64,000 nt of DNA from Limosilactobacillus kribbianus. Lineage in GTDB: Bacteria > Bacillota > Bacilli > Lactobacillales > Lactobacillaceae. The stretch covers positions 18,079-82,078 of the forward strand of contig NZ_JAOVYZ010000005.1 of NCBI RefSeq assembly GCF_026413145.1, in the 5' to 3' direction. The notes under the pieces were generated by a model, which did not search any database, had not been told where the DNA came from, and saw nothing but the letters and a program-made list of their open reading frames with translations. Below are positions 51,659 to 58,920 of this stretch, piece after piece. How positions within the stretch are numbered: the first letter of the stretch is position 1; the number at the start of each line of letters is the position of its first letter. Made by a program: the position numbers and the translations under genes.

Positions 51659-51776
51659 AAAGATAACGTGGGAAAAAGCGAGCTCTTAGTGTCTATCCAC
51701 GAACGAAGGCCGACGCTTGCAGCGTCAACCTCCGCTCGTCGATAGCCATACGCCCCGCTTTTGGTTGCTTCCCACT
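51659..51776 (-). repeat. structured intergenic repeat, copy D
   Basis: On the minus strand it begins about 7 nt past the CDF transporter stop. The central hairpin arms are 51700-51716 and 51722-51738: 17 consecutive pairs with four G-U wobbles on the minus strand, which would be A-C mismatches on the plus strand. The outer stem GTGGGAA pairs with TTCCCAC. Confidence 0.88.
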
Positions 51777-51783
51777 TCTAAAT

Positions 51784-52815
51784 TTAGAAATGCCCCTTCA
51801 CATCCTTATCCGAGAACGAGTGCGGATCCGGCATGAAGGAAATGTCAACGTCGATGATGCCGAACTTCTTGCGCATCATCCGTTCAATCTCCTCTGATAG
51901 CTGGTAGCTTTCCAGGACCGTCATCTTTCCGTTGACAATCAAGGTGGCATCCAGTGAAACTACGTTGCCGTTGTAATGAGCCTTGAGCTCGACCACCCGC
52001 CGGACATGCTTAACCTTGCCGATTGCTTCGGCATACTGCTTTTCGGCCGCTGGATCAAAGTAGTCGGCCAGGTTCAGACTGGTTTCAAAGAAGATCTTCA
52101 GCCCGGAATAGAGGATGAAGAAACCGACGATGATACTGGTGACCCCATCGAGCCAGGAGAGCTGAAAGAGCAGGGCCCCACCGATGGCCACCATCGTGCC
52201 GATGCTGGTGAAGGCGTCGCTGAGGCTGTCCTGGGCTGATGCCAACAGGGCCGCATTTTGGAGTTTGCGACCGGTCTGCCTGTTCATGTACCAGACCACG
52301 AGCATGATCACCGAGGCAATGCCGGCACCGATCAAGGCCACCGGGTCGGGAACCACCCGGCTGGCCGGGTTGAGCAGGGCCCGGATTCCACTGATGATAA
52401 CGCTCAGGGCGATGGCGATCATGACTACCGCCGTCACCAGTGAAAAAACGGTCTCGTAGCGCCAGCGGACAAACTGGATCCGCTGGTCGCCGCCGAGGTG
52501 CTGCTGATATTTCGGCCCCGGCAGCTTGACCCCCGCGATGTCATCATCATGAATATCCTGGGCAATGTGGAGACCCATCATCAAGAGCACCGTCGAGATG
52601 ATCCCCGACAGGTTATTGAAGGCGTCGGCACGCAGGGTTTGCGAACGGCTGATGGCCGCCAGCCAATATTCAATCACCGAGATGCTGCAGTAGGCCGCCA
52701 CGTTGTAAATCAGGTGGCGTTGGGCGGCTCGGATCTTGGCCAATTCAGCGGCCTGGTTGGACTCCCACTGCTTCATCTCCCGGGTAACGTGTTTCTTGAA
52801 CTTACTCAAATTCAC
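51784..52815 (-). CDS. cation diffusion facilitator (CDF) transporter
   Basis: A 343-residue CDF metal exporter with six membrane helices and a C-terminal cytoplasmic domain (AHYNGNVVSLDATLIVNGKM). Transmembrane metal-site residues are D64xxxN68 in RADAFNNLSG and DxxxD near 198-202 in SAQDSLSDAF. The Asn and the lack of His are more like manganese- or iron-type CDFs than Zn-type; this is an inference. The N-terminal 35 residues are charged. Start: GTG behind GAGGAGTA. The structured repeat copy D follows its stop. Confidence 0.87.
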   Translation of the reverse strand: MNLSKFKKHVTREMKQWESNQAAELAKIRAAQRHLIYNVAAYCSISVIEYWLAAISRSQTLRADAFNNLSGIISTVLLMMGLHIAQDIHDDDIAGVKLPGPKYQQHLGGDQRIQFVRWRYETVFSLVTAVVMIAIALSVIISGIRALLNPASRVVPDPVALIGAGIASVIMLVVWYMNRQTGRKLQNAALLASAQDSLSDAFTSIGTMVAIGGALLFQLSWLDGVTSIIVGFFILYSGLKIFFETSLNLADYFDPAAEKQYAEAIGKVKHVRRVVELKAHYNGNVVSLDATLIVNGKMTVLESYQLSEEIERMMRKKFGIIDVDISFMPDPHSFSDKDVKGHF

Positions 52816-52858
52816 TACTCCTCATGCAAAGTTACAGGGCTATTCTAACACCAACTTA

Positions 52859-52888
52859 AAAAGGCGAGTCGCTCTTGACTCGCCTTTT
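52859..52888. terminator. terminator between cdf and pepD genes
   Basis: A 12-bp perfect stem (52859-52870 with 52877-52888) and a 6-nt loop. On the minus strand it ends pepD. Confidence 0.8.
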
Positions 52889-52908
52889 GTATATTCATGA
52901 TGAATCAA

Positions 52909-54342
52909 TTACAAATTGTCCCCGCGCTCGAACTGGAACTTGGAGTTCAGCAGGGTCTGGTGGATCAGGCTACTCAGGAGCTTGTGGGTCGCTTCGGTAA
53001 CGTGAGCGGCCGACTGCTTGTTTTCGGCGGTCAGGTAGTCGATCAGCTCCTGGCCGGACTTGCCGGCAGCACCAGCCGTGATGGCGTCAACCCGGCCGAC
53101 CCCGTAGCTCTGGCACTGGTCACGGTAGTCGTTGACCTCGTTGATGAATTCGTGGTAGCGCGGTTCAACGATCACTTCCAGCAGCTTGTGCATCCAGTAG
53201 GCACTCTTGGCCGGTTCGGCATCGTTGGTTGCCAGCTGGTAGTTGGCTGGCGTATCGTCGATGTTGGTAAAGAATGGCACGTACGGGCTGTAGCAGTAGA
53301 AGCCGAAGTCGATCCACTGAATGGCGGCGTACTCAGCCGGCACATCGTTGCGGATCTGCAGGATGCAAGAGCTCTGGTTCCGGTCCAGGGCGATGGAACG
53401 GAACTTGCGTTGCTCTTCCGGCGTTCCGGAGGCAAAGGTGCCCATCGGATCGTACGGCGTGCCGTTGTAGTGGGAGGTCAGGAATTGTTCGACGTCCTCG
53501 ACGGCAATCTTCTTTTCCGCGTGCTGGATGAATGGGATCTTCTGGCTGGTTGGCTCCTGCTCTAAGGATGGCGTGAAGAGCTTCTGGCCGTACCAGGACC
53601 GCGGCGTGTTGTAGTAGGCATCGGCTTCGTCCTGGGTGCCGAAGATGTTCCGGAAGTTAAAGGTCCCCGGGTTCGGGTTGAGGTGGTACTTTTCAACGAA
53701 GTCCCGGATGCCGCTGGCGAACATGTAGTTGTCGGGATCGTCAAAGTCGATCTCCTCGATGCACATGATGTTTGGCGCAATCGCGTAGGCGTCGTCAGGA
53801 ATCCGCTGAGCAACCCATTGGTGACCGCCGGCGGTTTCAAGGTACCAAACCTCGTCGTGATCGCTGAAGGCAATCCCGTTGGTTTCGCCGGTCCCGTACT
53901 TTTCAATCAGGTGTCCCAGGCGGGCCACCCCTTCACGGGCGGACTTGATAAATGGCAGCACCAGGTAGAGCATCGAATCCTCGTTGACCCCGTTTTTAAC
54001 CAGCGGATCGTGGCCGAGCACCCGTGGGTTAGTCATCTCGGTTTCGGTCGAAGACATCGCCACGTTGTGTTCGTTGATTCCCTGTTCGTCCCAGCGGCCA
54101 ATGTCGGGAACCCCATTTGGCGTTGCCGTAAACCGGCAGCCCTGGCCTTCGAGGTCGACGGTCAGGCCATTATACTTGGAGACATAGTGTTCACCGGTAT
54201 AGTCCTTGGCTGGGAAAACCTTGAACGTCTTTGGATTAACCCCGTCCTCGGCGTCCTCGTCCCGGGCAATAATAGTGGAACCATCGATGGTGGCGTTCTT
54301 GCCGACCAGCATGGCCGTACAGCTGCTCATCTTTTTCTTCAT
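52909..54342 (-). CDS. pepD: C69 family dipeptidase
   Basis: A 477-residue N-terminal-nucleophile dipeptidase. The nucleophile is C8 (SSCTAMLVGKNATIDGSTI), exposed after trimming of the short propeptide as in lactobacillar PepDA. Other family segments: RDEDAEDGVNPKTF, GINEHNVAMSSTET and TNGIAFSDHDEVWYLET. It hydrolyses a broad set of dipeptides in the cytoplasm and works downstream of PepX and PepI. AAAGGAAG precedes the ATG, and an extended -10 lies about 50 nt upstream. Confidence 0.92.
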   Translation of the reverse strand: MKKKMSSCTAMLVGKNATIDGSTIIARDEDAEDGVNPKTFKVFPAKDYTGEHYVSKYNGLTVDLEGQGCRFTATPNGVPDIGRWDEQGINEHNVAMSSTETEMTNPRVLGHDPLVKNGVNEDSMLYLVLPFIKSAREGVARLGHLIEKYGTGETNGIAFSDHDEVWYLETAGGHQWVAQRIPDDAYAIAPNIMCIEEIDFDDPDNYMFASGIRDFVEKYHLNPNPGTFNFRNIFGTQDEADAYYNTPRSWYGQKLFTPSLEQEPTSQKIPFIQHAEKKIAVEDVEQFLTSHYNGTPYDPMGTFASGTPEEQRKFRSIALDRNQSSCILQIRNDVPAEYAAIQWIDFGFYCYSPYVPFFTNIDDTPANYQLATNDAEPAKSAYWMHKLLEVIVEPRYHEFINEVNDYRDQCQSYGVGRVDAITAGAAGKSGQELIDYLTAENKQSAAHVTEATHKLLSSLIHQTLLNSKFQFERGDNL

Positions 54343-54392
54343 TTATTTTCTTCCTTTCTTTCTACCATATATAAGATTAATAACTTTTAATT

Positions 54393-54401
54393 ATCATACC
54401 A
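54393..54401 (-). promoter_or_regulatory. extended -10 promoter of pepD
   Basis: The minus strand reads TGGTATGAT, 51 nt before the pepD ATG. Confidence 0.5.
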
Positions 54402-54506
54402 CGTTATCTCATCAGGCGTTAATATTCTTTCGGTCAGATCGGTGAACGTTAGTGATACTCTCATCTATTTATTTCATCAAATTCCGAACGAAACCGTTTT
54501 CTATCC

Positions 54507-54535
54507 TTGCATCCCTTAGATTTTCGTGTTAGGAT
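54507..54535 (+). promoter_or_regulatory. promoter of the purine riboswitch transcript
   Basis: TTGCAT (54507-54512), a 17-nt spacer and TAGGAT (54530-54535). A 12-of-14 cre-like site sits just upstream at 54489-54502. Confidence 0.6.
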
Positions 54536-54547
54536 AAGACCACTTCA

Positions 54548-54672
54548 AATTAATCGATAGCCTATATAATGCCGTAATATGGACGGTAGTTCCTACCCAA
54601 AGCCGTAAACTTTGGACTATAAGCGAATTGAACGAAAGCTCTTTTTGCTTTTCCGGCAAGGAGAGCTTTTTT
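54548..54672 (+). ncRNA. purine riboswitch, guanine/hypoxanthine type
   Basis: Conserved core segments are in order: TATATAAT, ATATGG, GTTCCTACC, CCGTAAA and GGACTATA. The discriminator in J3-1 is C (GACTAT), which marks the guanine class rather than adenine. The expression platform is a terminator: AAAGCTCT (54635-54642) with AGAGCTTT (54662-54669), then T3. Ligand would shut off the permease gene. Confidence 0.92.
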
Positions 54673-54716
54673 ATTTGGCTGTTGATCAAATTCAGTTAAT
54701 TTGGGAGGAAAAATTT

Positions 54717-56048
54717 GTGAAACAACCTATGACTGTTTCGACGCACGTTAATCTGCGGCACTTTAGTTTTGCTGACCAGTGGAAAAACTTTGTCCTCGGT
54801 TTCCAGCACCTGCTGGCAATGTATTCCGGGGACGTCCTGGTCCCGCTTTTGATCGGGAACTACCTGCACTTCTCGACCCTGCAGATGACCTACCTGGTCT
54901 CCATCGACATCTTTATGTGCGGGGTGGCAACCCTGCTCCAACTCAAGCGGACACCGCTGACCGGGATCGGCCTGCCCGTCGTCCTCGGCTGTGCGGTACA
55001 GTCCGTGGCCCCGCTGGAATCGATTGGTGGCAAGCTCGGCATCACCTATATGTATGGGGCCATTATTGCCGCCGGGATCTTTGTCTTCCTGATCGCCGGC
55101 TTCTTCGCCAAATTAAAGAAGTTCTTCCCACCGGTTGTCACCGGTTCTTTGATCACAATTATCGGCTTTACCCTGGTCCCGGTCGGCTTCCAGGACCTCG
55201 GCGGTGGTTCGGCAACTGCCCACTCCTTCGGTGACCCTTCCAACCTGCTGATCGGCTTTTTGACGATCGCCATCATTCTGCTCTTTAACGCCTTTGCCAA
55301 GGGCTTCATGAAATCGATCGCCATCCTGCTCGGCATCCTGCTGGCTTCCTTTATCGCCGGCGCTATGGGCTTCGTTTCCCTCAAGCCGGTCAGTGAGGCG
55401 GCCTGGTTCCACGCCCCGCAGCTCTTCTTCTTCGGTGTGCCCCGTTTCAACCTCAGTGCCATGATCACCATGATGCTGGTTTCCCTGACAACCATGATCG
55501 AATCAACCGGGGTCTTCTTCGCCTTAAGCGACCTTACCGGACGGAAGCTGACAACCAAGGACCTCGAACGGGGCTACCGGGCCGAGGGGATCGCCGCCAT
55601 CTTGGGTGGCCTCTTCAATACCTTCCCGTATTCGACCTTCTCCGAAAACGTCGGCGTCCTCAAGATGTCCGGCGTTAAGACCCGCCGGCCCGTTTACTAC
55701 GCAGCCTTCATGCTGCTTCTGCTGGGCCTCTTGCCGAAGGTCGGTGCCCTGGCAACCGTCATTCCGACGCCAGTCCTGGGTGGTGCCATGATCGTTATGT
55801 TCGGGATGGTCGGCGTCCAAGGGGTGCAGATCCTGCACAAGGTTGACTTCAGCAACAACGCCAACCTGTTGACCGCCTCCGTCTCCATCGGACTGGGGCT
55901 CGGGATCACCATGTACCCGCACATCTTCCAGTACCTGCCAACGGAAGTCCAGATCATCCTGGGCAACGGGATCGTGGTCACCAGCGTTTCCGCCGTTCTT
56001 TTGAACCTGCTCTTCAACCACCGGTGGGCAAAGCGGTCTGCCGACTAA
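54717..56048 (+). CDS. pbuX: NCS2 xanthine/purine permease
   Basis: A 443-residue nucleobase transporter with about 12 to 14 helices. Family landmarks are GFQHLLAMYSGDVLVPLLIG in the first helix and SENVGVLKMSGVKTR, the NCS2 signature, near residue 310. It imports purine bases (xanthine, guanine or hypoxanthine). The upstream guanine-class riboswitch supports a purine over a uracil substrate. GGGAGG fits the GTG at 54717; an ATG lies four codons on. The frame is open further upstream through the riboswitch terminator, which is not coding. Confidence 0.9.
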   Translation: MKQPMTVSTHVNLRHFSFADQWKNFVLGFQHLLAMYSGDVLVPLLIGNYLHFSTLQMTYLVSIDIFMCGVATLLQLKRTPLTGIGLPVVLGCAVQSVAPLESIGGKLGITYMYGAIIAAGIFVFLIAGFFAKLKKFFPPVVTGSLITIIGFTLVPVGFQDLGGGSATAHSFGDPSNLLIGFLTIAIILLFNAFAKGFMKSIAILLGILLASFIAGAMGFVSLKPVSEAAWFHAPQLFFFGVPRFNLSAMITMMLVSLTTMIESTGVFFALSDLTGRKLTTKDLERGYRAEGIAAILGGLFNTFPYSTFSENVGVLKMSGVKTRRPVYYAAFMLLLLGLLPKVGALATVIPTPVLGGAMIVMFGMVGVQGVQILHKVDFSNNANLLTASVSIGLGLGITMYPHIFQYLPTEVQIILGNGIVVTSVSAVLLNLLFNHRWAKRSAD

Positions 56049-56072
56049 TCTCATTTCTTTCTCATTTGCGTG

Positions 56073-56101
56073 TTGACTTTCTCATTTCGACACGCTATGA
56101 T
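56073..56101 (+). promoter_or_regulatory. promoter of the nhaC T-box leader
   Basis: TTGACT (56073-56078), a 17-nt spacer and TATGAT (56096-56101). GCGTGT and ACACGC half-sites (56069-56074 and 56090-56095) form a dyad over the -35 and spacer. Confidence 0.75.
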
Positions 56102-56107
56102 AATTGC

Positions 56108-56329
56108 AACAATTATCGTTTCAGTAGCTGCTCTGTTGGGTGTCAGAGAGCCGGTGGTGATGTGCGAACCGGTCAGGCAGGGTAAGTGAATTATCACGAG
56201 GATTTTGATTGTCCGGCCATGATCAGTGCCGTTACCACCTGATAAGAGTGCGCGCTGGATTGCAGTGCGTAAGTGGGTGGTACCGCGGTAATTATCGTCC
56301 CGTTGATTTATTTCAACGGGGCGTTTTTT
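56108..56329 (+). ncRNA. T-box riboswitch upstream of nhaC-like gene
   Basis: The T-box core GTGGGTGGTACCGCGG lies at 56273-56288, and Stem I carries an AGAGAG loop. The terminator is CGTCCCGTTGA with TCAACGGGGCG before T6. The specifier lies in GTGAATTATCACGA. Reading AUU or AUC (both followed by A) gives Ile and UAU gives Tyr, so the amino acid is not settled. Confidence 0.9.
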
Positions 56330-56347
56330 ATTGGAAGGAGTATATTT

Positions 56348-57730
56348 ATGAAAAAAGTTAGTTTCGGTGAGTCGATCACCATCCTAGTCATCATGCTAAT
56401 CATCCTGGGGACGGCCGTCATTCACTTCGGCCTCTCCCCGCAGATTCCGGTCCTCTTTACGATCGCGCTGCTGATCTTTTGGGCCCGGTTCCGGGGTGCC
56501 GCTTGGGACGACATCCACAATGGAATCCAGGACGGGATCGGCACCGCCATCATCCCGATCTTCATCTTCATCCTGATCGGGGCCCTGATCGCCGTCTGGA
56601 TCAAGGCCGGGATCATCCCGTCGATCATGGTGGTCGGCTTCAAGCTTATCAGCAGCCGCTTCTTCGTCCCTTCGACCTTTGTCGTCTGCTCGCTGGTCGG
56701 CCTGTCAATCGGGAATGGCTTCACCACCATTTCCACCATCGGGATTGCCCTCTTCGGGATGGGGGTGGCAATGAACGCCAACCCCGCCCTGGTCGCCGGG
56801 GCAATCATCTCCGGGGCCGTCTTCGGGGACAAGATGTCGCCGCTGTCCGATTCGACCAACCTGGCCTCAGCCATCGCCGGCAGCGACCTCTTCACCCACA
56901 TTAAGAACATGATGTGGTCCACCATCCCGTCCTTCATCGTTTCCTTCATCCTCTTCTGGATCCTGGGAAGTTCCAACGGCCAGATGAGTGCCGGCAAGAT
57001 CGCCCGGACCACCGCCGTCCTGCAGGCCCACTTCAGCGTTACCTGGTGGGCAATCCTGCCGATCATCCTGATGTTTGTCTGCGCCTGGCGCCACATTCCG
57101 GCGATCCCGACGCTCTTCATCAACATCCTGGTGACGGTCGTCATGATCTTCTGCCAGAACCCGCACGAATCACTGAAGTCCCTGACGAACCTGATCTCCG
57201 AAGGCTTCGTTGCCCACACCTCGGATGCCGGGGTCAACGCCCTGCTCTCCCGGGGCGGGATCACCAGCATGATGGGGACCGTCTCTTTGATCATCGTCAC
57301 CCTCTCACTCGGAGGAATCCTGATGCAGTTCCACGTCGTCCAGTCGGCCATGGAGCCCCTGGTCAAGCGGCTGCAAAAGCCTGGTCCGCTGGTAACGACC
57401 ACGATCTTATCCGGGATCGGCATCAACCTCTTCGTCGGTGAGCAGTACCTCTCCGTCATCCTGCCCGGGAAGGCCTTCAAGCCCGCCTTTCAACGGATGG
57501 GCCTGGATCCCCTGGCCCTCAGTCGGGTGCTGGAAGATGGTGGGAGCGTCATCAACTACCTGATCCCGTGGGGCGTGGCCGGTTCGTTTGCCGCCTCAAC
57601 CCTGGGCGTGCCGGTACTCCACTTTCTACCCTTCGTCTTCTTCAGCCTCTTCTCGCCGGTCTTCTCGATTCTGAGTGGCTTTACGGGAGTGGGATTAAAG
57701 TGGGCGAAGAAGCCAGCCCAACAAAATTAA
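56348..57730 (+). CDS. NhaC family antiporter, likely amino-acid linked
   Basis: A 460-residue, 11- to 12-helix membrane protein of the NhaC family. It has FGDKMSPLSDSTNLASAIAGSDLFTHIKNM, the central family motif with conserved acids, and FVGEQYLSVILPGKAF. NhaC proteins are annotated as Na+/H+ antiporters, but several behind T-boxes are proposed amino-acid transporters. The T-box leader here argues that the natural cargo is, or is coupled to, an amino acid. AAGGAG fixes the ATG at 56348. Monocistronic with its own terminator. Confidence 0.85.
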   Translation: MKKVSFGESITILVIMLIILGTAVIHFGLSPQIPVLFTIALLIFWARFRGAAWDDIHNGIQDGIGTAIIPIFIFILIGALIAVWIKAGIIPSIMVVGFKLISSRFFVPSTFVVCSLVGLSIGNGFTTISTIGIALFGMGVAMNANPALVAGAIISGAVFGDKMSPLSDSTNLASAIAGSDLFTHIKNMMWSTIPSFIVSFILFWILGSSNGQMSAGKIARTTAVLQAHFSVTWWAILPIILMFVCAWRHIPAIPTLFINILVTVVMIFCQNPHESLKSLTNLISEGFVAHTSDAGVNALLSRGGITSMMGTVSLIIVTLSLGGILMQFHVVQSAMEPLVKRLQKPGPLVTTTILSGIGINLFVGEQYLSVILPGKAFKPAFQRMGLDPLALSRVLEDGGSVINYLIPWGVAGSFAASTLGVPVLHFLPFVFFSLFSPVFSILSGFTGVGLKWAKKPAQQN

Positions 57731-57743
57731 GATCAAAAAAATG

Positions 57744-57771
57744 GATTGCGACGAGTTCGCAATCTATTTTT
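57744..57771 (+). terminator. terminator of the nhaC-like gene
   Basis: GATTGCGA (57744-57751) pairs with TCGCAATC (57757-57764), then a T-rich run. Confidence 0.8.
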
Positions 57772-57784
57772 AGTTTGAATTCAA

Positions 57785-58906
57785 TTAATCGTACTGGTGC
57801 ATGTACTTGGACAGCCGCTTCAGTCCCTCGCGCAGGGTTGCTTCCGGCGCGCAGTAGCCGAGCCGGACGTGCCCCGGCGTATCGAAAGCATCCCCCGGTA
57901 CCAACAGAACTCCCGTGTCATGAAGCAGGTTCTCGCAGAAGGTATGAATGTCAACCGGGACATCCAGCTTTGGGAAGGAAGTCGAGACGGCCCGTGGCAT
58001 CACGACGCTGGCCCGGTCTTCGTGGTCAATCCAATCCTTGTAGATGGCCAGGTTGCCCAACACCAGCTTGCGGTTGCGGGCCAGAACCTGGTCACGGTGA
58101 CGAAGAACGTAGGTGGCGAGCTGGTCATTGAAGACCCCACCACAGATCATCGTGTAATCCCGGAATTTGCGGAAGAGATCCGCTAGTTCGGCATTGGTGG
58201 CCGTCCAACCGATCCGGACGCCCGGTACCGAGTAGGTCTTGGACAGAGAGTTGGTCGAAATTCCCTTGTCGTAGAGGTCCACGATTGGCGTGAAGTCCTC
58301 CGGGTGGTCCAGCGGCAGGTAGACCTCATCGACCAGAACGTAAGCCCCCACGGACTTGGCGATCTCAACGACCTGCTTCAAGAAGTTCTCGTCCAGGATC
58401 GTCCCGGTTGGGTTGTTGGCGTTGTTTAAGCAAATCATCTTGGTATTCGGCCGGATCAGCTGCTTTAATTCCTCAATGTCCGGATACCACTGGTCTTCTT
58501 CGTGAATGTGCCAGTAATCGACGTCCGCGCCCAGCGACTTCGGAATATCGTAGAGCTGCTGGTAGGACGGGTACTCGGCAATCACGTGGTCACCCCGGTT
58601 GATCAGGGCGTAAAGGGCCAGGTTGTTGGCTCCCGTGGCCCCGTTGGTCTGAAGAATATTTTCTGGATCAACGTGCTGGTAGAGTTTGGCAACCTCCTGC
58701 TTGAATTCAGGAGAACCCTCAATCCAACCGTAGTTCATCTTCTGCTGGTCGAGCATGGCGTAGAATTCTTCGCCGCCCTTGCCGTCAAGGTTCAGCAGCT
58801 CGTGCATCGTCAAAGAGGCAATTGTGCTCTGCGAAATGTCATAGGTTGCGCTCTTTTCCCACTTGTTCAGCCAGGATTCAACGCCGAATGGTGCAATTTC
58901 AACCAT
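57785..58906 (-). CDS. arcT: PLP-dependent aminotransferase, ArcT-like
   Basis: A 373-residue fold-type I aminotransferase. The PLP lysine is near residue 226 in TNSLSKTYSVPGVRIGW. Other class I landmarks: TNGATGANNLALYALI, EYPSYQQLY, NNANNPTGT, and DEVYLPL with the cofactor-binding Asp. The sequence style and pairing with an ArcD-like antiporter match the transaminase ArcT of lactobacillar arginine-deiminase loci, although arcABC are absent here. GGAGGAATT precedes the ATG. It follows the antiporter by 14 nt in one operon. Confidence 0.78.
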   Translation of the reverse strand: MVEIAPFGVESWLNKWEKSATYDISQSTIASLTMHELLNLDGKGGEEFYAMLDQQKMNYGWIEGSPEFKQEVAKLYQHVDPENILQTNGATGANNLALYALINRGDHVIAEYPSYQQLYDIPKSLGADVDYWHIHEEDQWYPDIEELKQLIRPNTKMICLNNANNPTGTILDENFLKQVVEIAKSVGAYVLVDEVYLPLDHPEDFTPIVDLYDKGISTNSLSKTYSVPGVRIGWTATNAELADLFRKFRDYTMICGGVFNDQLATYVLRHRDQVLARNRKLVLGNLAIYKDWIDHEDRASVVMPRAVSTSFPKLDVPVDIHTFCENLLHDTGVLLVPGDAFDTPGHVRLGYCAPEATLREGLKRLSKYMHQYD

Positions 58907-58920
58907 GATTTAATTCCTCC

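Noticed and set aside
54398..54408. CCACGTTATCT, identical to one end of the structured repeat family, upstream of pepD.
   Set aside because: No other part of the element is present nearby, and 11 bases can match by chance; it overlaps the probable pepD promoter.
54489..54502. cre-like sequence upstream of the purine permease promoter.
   Set aside because: Matches 12 of 14 consensus positions and lacks the T and A at the two ends; too weak to call as a separate site.
55046..57480. Antisense open frames across the purine permease and nhaC-like genes.
   Set aside because: They mirror transmembrane-coding sequence and have basic Met/Lys/Arg-rich translations without start signals.
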